A stretch of DNA of 10,484 bases from Solirubrobacterales bacterium (GTDB lineage: Bacteria; Actinomycetota; Thermoleophilia; Solirubrobacterales; Solirubrobacteraceae): positions 1 through 10,484 of the forward strand of contig WQXW01000034.1 in NCBI GenBank assembly GCA_009781575.1, in the 5' to 3' direction. Under the pieces are notes generated by a model. It ran no database searches. It saw only the letters and a list, made by a program, of their open reading frames with translations, and was not told the origin of the DNA. Made by a program: the position numbers and the translations under genes. The stretch's first letter is position 1. Every line of letters begins with the position of its first letter. Positions 1 through 5,658 of the stretch are shown here, one piece after another.

Positions 1-1032
1 CGCGGTGGGCGCGCCGGTGCCGGTGCCGGTGCCCGCGCCGAGCTCCACGCTGAGCAGCGCCGTTTCATCGCCGGCCGCCAGGTCCTCCACGCGCTCGAGC
101 GCCAGCGCGATCTCCCAGCCCGGCACGCCGCATTCCTCCAGGAAGCGCGCCACGTGGAGCCGCTCCACCTCGCCCGCGCCGAGCTCGAGCTGCTCGGTGT
201 GCCGCGCCGCCCCGCCACCCGTGAGCTCCGGCGCCAGCACACACGCGACCATGTCGTCGTGGCCGGCGCGACCTGCCGCCCTCACCCGCTCCAGCACCCG
301 CGCGGCCTCCGGGCGGGGACCGAGCTCGGCCAGGATCTCGCGCAGCCGCTCGCGCCCGAACCGCTGGCCCCGCGCGTGGGCCTCCACGAGGCCGTCGCTG
401 AAGAAGCACGCCGCCGCCCCCCTGGGGAGAGTCACGGTGGTCTGGCGCCGGCCCGTCGGCAGGCCGGAGCCGATCGGCGGCGAGGAGCACGCGGTCACGG
501 TGCGGTGCTCCCGCCCCCGCTCGCCGCACAGCAGAGGCGGCGGGTGGCCCGCCAGCGCGTATGTGAGCGTGCCGTGGAAGCGATCGAAGAGCGCCACCGC
601 CACCGTCGCGTAGTGCGCGCCGCTCGGGTCCACCAGCGCTTCGCCCGCCAGCGCCAGCGCGCGGCGCGGCTCGAGACCCGCCTGCAGGTAGGCCCTCACC
701 GTGTACCGCGTGAGCGCCGCCTGCGTGAGCGCCCGCGGTCCGTGGCCCGCGACGTCCCCGAGGATGATCGCCACCCTGTCCGGCCCGGGGCTGAAGAGGT
801 CGTAGAAGTCTCCCCCGGCCGCCGGGCCCTCGGCGGGACGGTACCCAACCGACACCCAGAGGCCCTCCAGCCGCGCCGGCACGCGGGGCACCAGCGCGGC
901 CTGCACCGCGTCGAGATCTCGCTCCAGCGAGCGCTGCCGCTCCTGCAGCCGCCGCGCGCGGCGCACCGCCACGGCGCAGCCGATCGCGAGCGCGAGCACC
1001 ACGACCAGCGCGATCGTGAGGGACTCGGGCAT
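1..1032 (-). CDS. SpoIIE/PP2C-type serine/threonine phosphatase (RsbU-like), C-terminus off window
   Basis: The minus-strand frame stays open for 344 codons from ATG 1032 to base 1, so the C-terminus is missing. An N-terminal hydrophobic stretch (about residues 5-22) followed by Arg-rich residues suggests a membrane anchor. A short helical linker (RRLQERQRSLERDLDAVQ) leads into a complete SpoIIE-family PP2C domain. Its visible motifs are GGDFYDLF, GDVAGHGPRAL, LAGHPPPLL, FFSDGLVEA and GHDDMVACVL, which contain the metal-binding aspartates, so it is probably active. Known relatives dephosphorylate STAS anti-anti-sigma factors in partner switching; the substrate here is unknown. After the PP2C domain comes a region I do not recognise (HVARFLEECGVPGWEIALAL) and a Gly-Thr repeat. 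An alternative in-frame GTG start at 1047 has a GAGG 8 nt upstream. The gene follows sigH by about 40-50 bp and is probably cotranscribed with it. Confidence 0.85.
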   Translation of the reverse strand, partial: MPESLTIALVVVLALAIGCAVAVRRARRLQERQRSLERDLDAVQAALVPRVPARLEGLWVSVGYRPAEGPAAGGDFYDLFSPGPDRVAIILGDVAGHGPRALTQAALTRYTVRAYLQAGLEPRRALALAGEALVDPSGAHYATVAVALFDRFHGTLTYALAGHPPPLLCGERGREHRTVTACSSPPIGSGLPTGRRQTTVTLPRGAAACFFSDGLVEAHARGQRFGRERLREILAELGPRPEAARVLERVRAAGRAGHDDMVACVLAPELTGGGAARHTEQLELGAGEVERLHVARFLEECGVPGWEIALALERVEDLAAGDETALLSVELGAGTGTGTGAPTA

Positions 1033-1083
1033 CGGCGCCCCACTCACCCCAGCCGCCTCAGAGCCGGTCGGCGCGGGAGCCCC

Positions 1084-1731
1084 TCAGGCGACGACCGCAC
1101 GCGCCTGGAGATGGGCTCCCACCTTGCGCTTGACCCGTTGCAGCGCGTTGTCCACCGTCTTGGTGTCGCAGCTCAGCTGCGCGCCGATCTGCTCGTAGGA
1201 GCAGCCGTCGAGGTAGAGCGACAGCACGTGGCTCTCGAGCTCTGAGAGCACGGTGGAGAGGCAGCCCACCAGCGCGCGCAGCTCCTCCGCGGAGATCACC
1301 TGGTTGACCGGGTCGTGCACCGTGGGGCCCGGCAACAGCTGATCCAGCGTCGGCACGTCCTCCCCGCCGGCGGCCGGCGCGGAGGAGAACGACACGTACT
1401 GGTTCAGCGGCGAGTGCTTGTTGCGGGTCGCCGTCTTTACCGCGGTGATGATCTGGCGGGTGATGCACAGCTCGGCGAAGTTGCGAAAGCTCGACTCGCG
1501 GTCGGTGCGGTAGTCGCGGATCGCCTTGTACAGGCCCACCAGGCCCTCCTGGATCAGGTCGTCGGGGTCGCCGCCGGCCAGGAAGTAGGAGGAGGCCTTC
1601 AGGCGCACGAAGCTGTGGTAGCGGCGCACCAAGCGGTCGTACGCGGTGGGATCGCCCTCCTTGGCCAGGGCGATCAGAAAGCAGTCGTCAACCTTGACTT
1701 CAGCGTGAGGGTTTTGGGAGATACGTGCCAC
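1084..1731 (-). CDS. sigH: Sporulation-type RNA polymerase sigma factor SigH (Spo0H family)
   Basis: The product is a 215-residue sigma-70 family protein. Region 2 (about residues 15-105) contains the near-diagnostic Spo0H strings DPDDLIQEGLVGLYKAIRDY and ELCITRQIITAVKTATRNKH. Region 4 (about 155-205) has LYLDGCSYEQIGAQLSCDTK and VDNALQRVKRK, the helix-turn-helix that reads the -35 element. Length and domain order match Bacillus SigH (about 218 residues), which directs early stationary-phase and sporulation genes. The start is GTG 1731, supported by AAAGGA at 1743-1738 with a 6-nt spacer. rlmB lies upstream (148-bp gap) and a SpoIIE-type phosphatase follows. The position after rlmB is the same as in Bacillus. 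Whether this organism sporulates cannot be told from the window; in actinobacteria the factor may serve a stress or stationary-phase role (inference). Confidence 0.93.
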   Translation of the reverse strand: MARISQNPHAEVKVDDCFLIALAKEGDPTAYDRLVRRYHSFVRLKASSYFLAGGDPDDLIQEGLVGLYKAIRDYRTDRESSFRNFAELCITRQIITAVKTATRNKHSPLNQYVSFSSAPAAGGEDVPTLDQLLPGPTVHDPVNQVISAEELRALVGCLSTVLSELESHVLSLYLDGCSYEQIGAQLSCDTKTVDNALQRVKRKVGAHLQARAVVA

Positions 1732-1737
1732 GAGCGG

Positions 1738-1764
1738 TCCTTTCTCGGGCCGTCCACGGCCCGA
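1738..1764 (-). promoter_or_regulatory. sigH Shine-Dalgarno with an abutting 5' hairpin
   Basis: On the minus strand AAAGGA (1743-1738) lies 6 nt before the GTG start of sigH and is one of the clearest ribosome-binding sites in the window. One base further upstream is an inverted repeat, CGGGCCGTGGACGGCCCG (1763-1746), extended by a T-A pair. It forms a stem of 8-9 bp with a minimal loop. In mRNA it would touch the ribosome footprint, so it may affect initiation or mRNA stability. No function is proven. Confidence 0.5.
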
Positions 1765-1805
1765 TACTGCTCAGTGGCGCACAGCCTCCCGCGGCGCCAA
1801 CTCTC

Positions 1806-1836
1806 AACCTACCTAAAGCATGCTTCAGGTGAGGTT
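1806..1836. promoter_or_regulatory. Near-perfect dyad (candidate operator) in the sigH leader
   Basis: The 20-bp core ACCTAAAGCATGCTTCAGGT (1811-1830) is self-complementary except for one symmetric pair (A1815 against C1826). Flanking AACCT (1806-1810) and AGGTT (1832-1836) extend the dyad to about 31 bp with one unpaired G at 1831. It sits 75-105 bp upstream of the sigH start in the 148-bp rlmB-sigH gap. There is no T-tract on either side, so it is not an intrinsic terminator. It looks like a binding site for a dimeric regulator of sigH. The regulator is unknown and I could not place a convincing -35/-10 pair next to it. Confidence 0.5.
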
Positions 1837-1879
1837 CAGTGTTATGTGGGCCGGAGCCTTGCATATCGGCGCGACCCTG

Positions 1880-2584
1880 TCAAGACGCACTTCGGCGATC
1901 CTCGATCACGCGGTACAGGATTGCAGCCGCCGCGGCGGCAACTCCCAGCGACCCGACCCGCCCCCGCAGGGGCAGCGCGATCAGCTGATCGCAGCTGGAG
2001 GCCACGCGCGGACGCAACCCCCGCCCCTCGCTGCCGAGCACCACCACCACCCCTCCGTTGTAGTCGGGCTGCCCGTACGGCACCGACCCCGGCCCGGCGC
2101 GGGCGCCATAGCACCAGCAGCCCGCCCGGCGCGCCTGCGCGAGCAGGTCGGCCACGTTGCGCACGCGCGCCACGCGCAGGTGCTCGACCGCGCCCGCGGA
2201 GGCCTTGCACACCGCGGGGGTCACCTCCACGGCGCGCCGCTCGGGGATCGCCACGCCGGTGGCGCCCGCGCACTCGGCGGTGCGACAGATCGATCCCAGG
2301 TTCTGGGGATCCTGCACCTGGTCGAGCGCCACGATCAGCGGATCCTCGCCGGCGAGCAGCTCCGCCGCGGCTACATAGGGATAGGGCCCGGCCTCGGCGC
2401 ACACGCCCTGGTGCGCCTGCGAGCCGCAGCGGTTGGCGATCGCCGCGGCGGGGCGCACCTCGACCGCGTGGCCCCGCAGCCACGGCTCGCGCGCGGCGCT
2501 GTCGGTGGCCCACACCTCCCCCACGCCCCGCGCGCGCCGCCCCCGCAGCGCCTCCCTGACCGGGTTTCGCCCATAGAGGATCAC
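1880..2584 (-). CDS. rlmB: 23S rRNA (guanosine-2'-O)-methyltransferase, TrmH/SpoU family (RlmB-like)
   Basis: A SPOUT-class 2'-O-ribose methyltransferase of 234 residues; the best family guess is RlmB, which methylates G2251 of 23S rRNA with S-adenosylmethionine. The N-terminal substrate-binding domain begins ILYGRNPVREALRGR. Motif 1 is LDQVQDPQNLGSICRTAECA (about residues 87-106) with the conserved Asn95 and Arg101. Motif 2 is VVVLGSEGRGL (about 180-190). Motif 3 is IALPLRGRVGSLGVAAAAAA, where the family normally has SLNVS; the Asn is replaced by Gly214 and the following Ser by Ala. The start is GTG 2584, overlapping the cysS stop in a GTGA sequence, so translation is probably coupled; an upstream in-frame start at 2656 lies inside cysS and is less likely. 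TrmH-family members are hard to tell apart, so the exact target is less certain than the family. Confidence 0.88.
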   Translation of the reverse strand: MILYGRNPVREALRGRRARGVGEVWATDSAAREPWLRGHAVEVRPAAAIANRCGSQAHQGVCAEAGPYPYVAAAELLAGEDPLIVALDQVQDPQNLGSICRTAECAGATGVAIPERRAVEVTPAVCKASAGAVEHLRVARVRNVADLLAQARRAGCWCYGARAGPGSVPYGQPDYNGGVVVVLGSEGRGLRPRVASSCDQLIALPLRGRVGSLGVAAAAAAILYRVIEDRRSAS

Positions 2585-4095
2585 TGCTGGCGCTGGCGCT
2601 GGCGCGGCGCGAGCGGGATGAGCTCCGGCCCGTGGGGCCCGTCGCGCACCTCCCACCGCATCGCGCGGATCTCCTCCCGCAGGCGATCGGCGCGCTCGAA
2701 TTCCCGCGCCGCCCGCGCGCGCTCGCGCTCCTGCAGGAGCTGCGCGGCCCGCGGGTCGACACCCCCGCCCTCGCCGGCGGCGCTCAACGGCGTGAGCGCC
2801 TCCAACCCCAGCAGCCCCAGCATCTCGCGCAGGTGCTCGTCGCCCCCCCCCCGCCGATCGCCGACCGCCTCATCGCCGCCGGCCCCATCGCCGCCGGCCT
2901 CATCGCCGCCGGCCCCATCGCCGCCGGCCTCATCGCCGCCGGCCCCATCGCCGCCGGCCCGCCGATCGCCGGCCTCGGTGCGGCGGTTGGCCTCACGGAT
3001 CCACTCGAACAGCGCGGCCAACGCGCGGGGCGTGTTGAAGTCGTCGGCGAGCGCCTCCAGGAAGGTGTCGCGGTGGTGGGCCATGTCGGCGGGGCTGGGC
3101 GCGCCGGCGCGCAGCCGGCGCATCGCGTCGCGGATCCGGTGGACGCGCCGCTGCGCGTCCTCGAGCTCCGCCGGCGAGAAGGCCAACGGCTGGCGATAGT
3201 GGCCGGACACCAGGTACATCACGACCGCGTCGCGGCCCCACCGGGAGATCACCTCGTGCAGCGGCGCGATGTTGCCCACCGACTTGGCCATCTTCTCGCC
3301 GGTGGCCTGCACCATGCCGTTGTGCACCCACAGCTGCGCCAGCTCGGCGCCGCGCGCGGCGCGCGTCTGCGCGGCCTCGTTCTCGTGGTGGGGGAACACG
3401 AGGTCCGAGCCGCCGCCGTGGATCTCGAAGCCCACGCCCAGCAGCGCCTCGGCCATCGCGGAGCACTCGATGTGCCAGCCGGGGCGCCCCTCGCCCCACG
3501 GCGAGCGCCACCAGGTGTCCTCGCTCCCCTTGCGCGCCTTCCACAGCGCGAAGTCCAGCGGGTCGTGCTTGCGCTCGGCCCCCTCCACGCCCTCACCCTG
3601 GTCCATGTCGTCGACCCGACGGTGCGAGAGCGAGCCGTAGCCGGGATCGGAGCGCACGCGGAAGAACACATCGCCGCTCGCCTCGTAGGCGTGGCCGGAG
3701 TCGATCAGCGCCTGGATGTGGGCCACGATCGGCTCCATCATCTGCGAGGCGAGCGGCTCGTGGTCGGGACGCCCCAGGCCCAGCGCGTCGGTGTCCTCGA
3801 TGTAGGCCCGCGTCATCTCGGTGGCCAGTTCGGCGCTGGGCACGCCGCCGGCGCGCGCGGCGTCGTAGATCTTGTCGTTGACGTCGGTGATGTTGACCAC
3901 GAGCGTCACCGCGAGGCCCTCGTGCGCGAGAAAGCGCGCGAGCAGCGCAAATGTCACAAACGGACGCGCGTTGCCGATGTGAATGCGGCTGTACACGGTG
4001 GGGCCGCAGGCGTAGATGCCCACGCGCCCAGCCACGCGCGGGCGCAACGGCTGCACCTCTCCGGCGCGCGTGTCGTGGAGGCGGATCTGGCGCAC
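2581..4095 (-). CDS. cysS: Cysteinyl-tRNA synthetase
   Basis: Class I aminoacyl-tRNA synthetase charging tRNA-Cys, about 504 residues. Visible signatures are YACGPTVYSRIHIGNARPF (Zn-binding Cys30 and the HIGH-type motif), WHIECSAMAEALLG (second Zn Cys), GGGSDLVFPHHENEAAQ (Zn His) and the KMSKS-type loop GEKMAKSVGN. The C-terminal DALR region starts near DDFNTPRALAALFEWIREAN. It then carries an unusual insert of about 45 residues, mostly (GGDGA/GGDEA) repeats, before HLREMLGLLGLEAL. A run of ten C at 2843-2852 lies just after the repeats on the plus strand, but the frame continues to the expected C-terminal VRDGPHGPELIPL. The start is taken as GTG 4095 because homology begins there; TTG 4104 is an alternative, and neither has a clear Shine-Dalgarno. 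The open frame reaches 4230, but that would overlap mazF. Confidence 0.95.
   Translation of the reverse strand: MRQIRLHDTRAGEVQPLRPRVAGRVGIYACGPTVYSRIHIGNARPFVTFALLARFLAHEGLAVTLVVNITDVNDKIYDAARAGGVPSAELATEMTRAYIEDTDALGLGRPDHEPLASQMMEPIVAHIQALIDSGHAYEASGDVFFRVRSDPGYGSLSHRRVDDMDQGEGVEGAERKHDPLDFALWKARKGSEDTWWRSPWGEGRPGWHIECSAMAEALLGVGFEIHGGGSDLVFPHHENEAAQTRAARGAELAQLWVHNGMVQATGEKMAKSVGNIAPLHEVISRWGRDAVVMYLVSGHYRQPLAFSPAELEDAQRRVHRIRDAMRRLRAGAPSPADMAHHRDTFLEALADDFNTPRALAALFEWIREANRRTEAGDRRAGGDGAGGDEAGGDGAGGDEAGGDGAGGDEAVGDRRGGGDEHLREMLGLLGLEALTPLSAAGEGGGVDPRAAQLLQERERARAAREFERADRLREEIRAMRWEVRDGPHGPELIPLAPRQRQRQQ
2881..2955. repeat. 15-bp tandem repeat (five copies) inside cysS
   Basis: Five exact-length units alternate between GGCCCCATCGCCGCC and GGCCTCATCGCCGCC (plus strand), with partial units at 2866-2880 and after 2955. 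They differ only at one base, giving a 30-bp higher-order period. The repeat is in frame on the minus strand and encodes alternating GGDGA and GGDEA. It lies in the linker of the CysRS C-terminal helical domain, so copy number can vary without breaking the frame. Confidence 0.9.
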
Positions 4096-4153
4096 GGTTT
4101 GCAACGGTATCGATCGCCGGCGGTTGCGACCACGCCCATCGCGGGGTGAAGAG

Positions 4154-4492
4154 TCAGAGGTCGAGCAGGAAGCGCAGCGCCCGGGCAATCTCGAACATTG
4201 CCTCCTCACCCACCGCTCCCACTTGCGCAATCAGGCGCTGCTCGGAGATCGACTTGACGTCCTCGCACTTCGCATAGCTGGTCTCGTCGAGACCTGACCC
4301 GCGCCGCTCGATCTCGACGTGTGACGGCAGGCCGCGAGCGGTTGTGGTCGTGGGCACGACGACCACCACGCCCGCGCGACTGTGGTTGAGCGCGTCGGCC
4401 GACACGACAACCGCCGGCCTTCTGCCCGACTGCTCGCGTCCGACCGGATCGCCGAAGTCGACCAGCCACACCTCCGCCCGACCGGGGTTCAC
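4154..4492 (-). CDS. MazF/PemK-family mRNA interferase toxin
   Basis: A 112-residue protein with the MazF fold signatures: AEVWLVDFGDPVGREQSGRR followed by PAVVVSADALNHS, then VVVVVPTTTT, and LDETSYAKCEDVKSISEQRL near the middle. The Arg-Pro pair (R25-P26) and the Pro-Thr strand (P47-T48) match the active-site surface of family RNases that cut single-stranded mRNA at short motifs. The start is GTG 4492, which overlaps the antitoxin stop in a GTGA sequence; this fits the tight antitoxin-first coupling usual for such modules. An in-frame ATG at 4552 lies inside the antitoxin gene and would add residues with no family match. Cleavage specificity cannot be read from the sequence. It ends 58 bp before the cysS start and may read through into cysS. 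Confidence 0.9.
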   Translation of the reverse strand: MNPGRAEVWLVDFGDPVGREQSGRRPAVVVSADALNHSRAGVVVVVPTTTTARGLPSHVEIERRGSGLDETSYAKCEDVKSISEQRLIAQVGAVGEEAMFEIARALRFLLDL

Positions 4493-4731
4493 GACGAGCG
4501 ATCGCCCAGGATGCCGGCCTCGATCGCGCGCTCGGCCTCGATCTCCTGCCACGCGGCCGAGTCGGCGCGCAGTGACTCATAGCGGGCGGTGAGATGCTCG
4601 AAGAACACTCGTCGCTCCAGAGCATCGGCCGCCTCGTCCACGAGCTGGCTCATCGAGCGGCCCGTGGCCTGCGCGAGCTCCGCGAAGCGATCGCGAGTGC
4701 GCTCGCTGACCCTGATCGTGGTGGTGGCCAC
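4489..4731 (-). CDS. Ribbon-helix-helix antitoxin (MazE-like) of the MazF module
   Basis: An 80-residue protein. Its N-terminus ATTTIRVSERTRDRFAEL, then GRSMSQLVDEAADALERR, is a ribbon-helix-helix DNA-binding domain (beta strand plus two helices). The C-terminal half, acidic and rich in W, E and R (around WQEIEAERAIEAG), is the kind of flexible segment that binds and blocks MazF. Such antitoxins usually repress their own promoter. The start is GTG 4731. There is no clear Shine-Dalgarno, and a weak -10-like TAGACT (4743-4738) lies only about 6 nt upstream, so a leaderless mRNA is possible (inference). It is coupled to the toxin by a 4-bp overlap. Confidence 0.87.
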   Translation of the reverse strand: MATTTIRVSERTRDRFAELAQATGRSMSQLVDEAADALERRVFFEHLTARYESLRADSAAWQEIEAERAIEAGILGDRSS

Positions 4732-5008
4732 GAACTCTAGTCTACCGTATGAGCGCTTGATTTATCTACACGGATCGAGCCACACCGCGGCGGGCCGGGC
4801 ACACAGGCGGTGCGCAGGCGGCACGCCCGCTCCAGCGACGCCGGTCGAGCAGCAGCCGTTTCGTTTTTTGTTTTGAGGATTGGTTCCACGCGGAACGAAT
4901 CCTCTTTTTGAATCCACCAACGGCCCCTCAGACAGGTGTGCTCGCGACCGCGGGCCAGATTCCGCAAAATGCCGCATTCGAACGGCGCCGAGCACCGTGC
5001 ATCGCTGG
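4732..5008. other. Divergent intergenic region between the two toxin-antitoxin modules
   Basis: About 280 bp with no supported gene. It must hold the promoters of both divergent antitoxins. It is less GC-rich than its surroundings in two places: around 4738-4770, and at 4859-4910, where T-runs (CGTTTTTTGTTTTG) flank a strong hairpin. Short open frames here have no recognisable family and their residues shift meaning between frames, so I do not call them genes. The T-runs plus hairpin could mark a dispersed intergenic element, which one window cannot show. Confidence 0.5.
4875..4909 (+). terminator. Rho-independent-type hairpin with T-tract, no assigned gene
   Basis: GAGGATT-G-GTTCC pairs with GGAAC-G-AATCCTC (4875-4887 with 4892-4904): 7 bp, one G/G mismatch, then 5 bp, closing an ACGC loop. 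Five T follow at 4905-4909. On the plus strand this is the form of an intrinsic terminator. No plus-strand gene lies upstream in this gap; the neighbours to the left are on the minus strand. It may stop antisense transcription into vapB, be left from a lost gene, or be part of a dispersed element. Confidence 0.5.
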
Positions 5009-5017
5009 TGCTATGAT
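5009..5017 (+). promoter_or_regulatory. Extended -10 promoter element of the vapBC-like module
   Basis: TGCTATGAT contains the extended -10 dinucleotide TG at 5009-5010 and the hexamer TATGAT at 5012-5017. I see no good -35, which is tolerated with an extended -10. The start site would fall near 5023-5025, leaving only a few bases before the antitoxin ATG at 5031 or 5034. The mRNA would be leaderless or nearly so, with GGAG at 5027-5030 just before the second ATG. Confidence 0.45.
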
Positions 5018-5030
5018 GCACAATGCGGAG

Positions 5031-5267
5031 ATGATGCGCACCACCATCAGCCTGCCGGACGAGCTGGCGCGGGAGGTCAAGCGAGAGGCCGAGCGCCGGC
5101 GTGTGTCGATCTCCAAGATCGCATGCGAAGCGCTGTGGGAGCACGTGGACTCGACCGCGGCGACTGTGCCCTCATTCATCGGAGCCGGTAGAAGTGGGCA
5201 GCGCGACACCGCGCGCCGCGCCGAGGAGATCCTCGCCCGCGAGTGGCGCGATGCTCGTCGTCTTTGA
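5031..5267 (+). CDS. Ribbon-helix-helix antitoxin (VapB/CopG-like)
   Basis: A 78-residue protein, one of the few plus-strand genes. MMRTTISLPDELAREVKREA is a classic ribbon-helix-helix start (beta strand TTISL, then helix), followed by RRVSISKIACEALWEHVD. The C-terminal tail (FIGAGRSGQRDTARRAEEIL) is the likely toxin-binding segment. The start is ATG 5031 or 5034, just downstream of an extended -10 and GGAG; in-frame ATGs at 5013/5016 fall inside the -10 and are unlikely. It overlaps the PIN toxin by 17 bp. It should repress its own promoter, alone or with the toxin (family knowledge). Confidence 0.87.
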   Translation: MMRTTISLPDELAREVKREAERRRVSISKIACEALWEHVDSTAATVPSFIGAGRSGQRDTARRAEEILAREWRDARRL

Positions 5268-5658
5268 CACCGGCCCGCTTTACGCCGCACTCGATGCCGA
5301 CGACGACGACCATGGGGCGTGCGCGCAACTGTTGAAGCGTTCGGACGTGCGTGCGGTGATCCCGTTGCTCGTCGTCACAGAGGTGGGCTACCTGGCGGCC
5401 ACGCGTCTGGGATCCGAGGTGGAGGCGAAGTTCATGGAGGGACTCACCACGCTCGACGTCGACTGCCCGCCTGCGCAGGAGTGGGAGCGTATCGCCGAGT
5501 TGATCAGGCGCTATGACAACTTCCCGCTCGGCGCGGTCGACGCCAGCGTGGTGGCGCTCGCCGAGCGACTGAACACCGCATATGTGGCAACGCTCGACGC
5601 GCGGCACTTTCACGCGGTGAAGCCCGCGCACTGCGAGGCGCTGCAGTTACTCCCCTGA
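5251..5658 (+). CDS. PIN-domain ribonuclease toxin (VapC-like)
   Basis: A 135-residue PIN-domain protein with the four expected acidic residues: Asp6 (VVFDTGPL), Glu44 (VVTEVGYLAATRLG), Asp97 (GAVDASVVALAERL) and Asp116 (VATLDARHF). These coordinate Mg or Mn for RNA cleavage; VapC toxins usually cut tRNA or rRNA, but the target here is unknown. ATG 5251 gives the standard short N-terminus and lies within the last codons of the antitoxin gene, so the two are translationally coupled. Its 3' end overlaps the convergent ispF stop by 12 bp, leaving no room for a terminator between them. It is full length, with no sign of decay. Confidence 0.92.
   Translation: MLVVFDTGPLYAALDADDDDHGACAQLLKRSDVRAVIPLLVVTEVGYLAATRLGSEVEAKFMEGLTTLDVDCPPAQEWERIAELIRRYDNFPLGAVDASVVALAERLNTAYVATLDARHFHAVKPAHCEALQLLP

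Noticed and set aside
65..529. Minus-strand open frame with an ATG inside the phosphatase gene
   Set aside because: It is out of frame with the PP2C motifs and almost entirely R/G/A; the true frame reads GGDFYDLF and FFSDGLVEA.
154..1245. Long plus-strand open frame opposite the phosphatase and sigH
   Set aside because: Its translation is low-complexity R/A/P/H-rich with no family match, while the minus-strand frames encode clear PP2C and SigH motifs. It is a high-GC shadow.
1854..1883. TTGACA at the rlmB stop as a -35 for sigH
   Set aside because: It is a perfect -35 hexamer, but nothing like a -10 lies 16-18 bp downstream. A similar TTGACA at the disA stop before carD also lacks a -10; both arise from CTTGACAG around stop codons.
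2632..4149. 505-codon plus-strand open frame opposite cysS
   Set aside because: It is antisense to well-conserved CysRS along its whole length and has biased composition; not a gene.
4875..4910. tRNA 3' half suggested by GGTTC and CC-rich ends near the hairpin
   Set aside because: The arms do not fit a T-loop plus acceptor stem, and no D or anticodon arm can be placed upstream.
4737..5144. Short minus-strand open frames in the gap between the toxin-antitoxin modules
   Set aside because: They cross the hairpin and T-runs, one overlaps vapB, and none has a ribosome-binding site or a recognisable domain. Part of the sequence may be a dispersed element instead.
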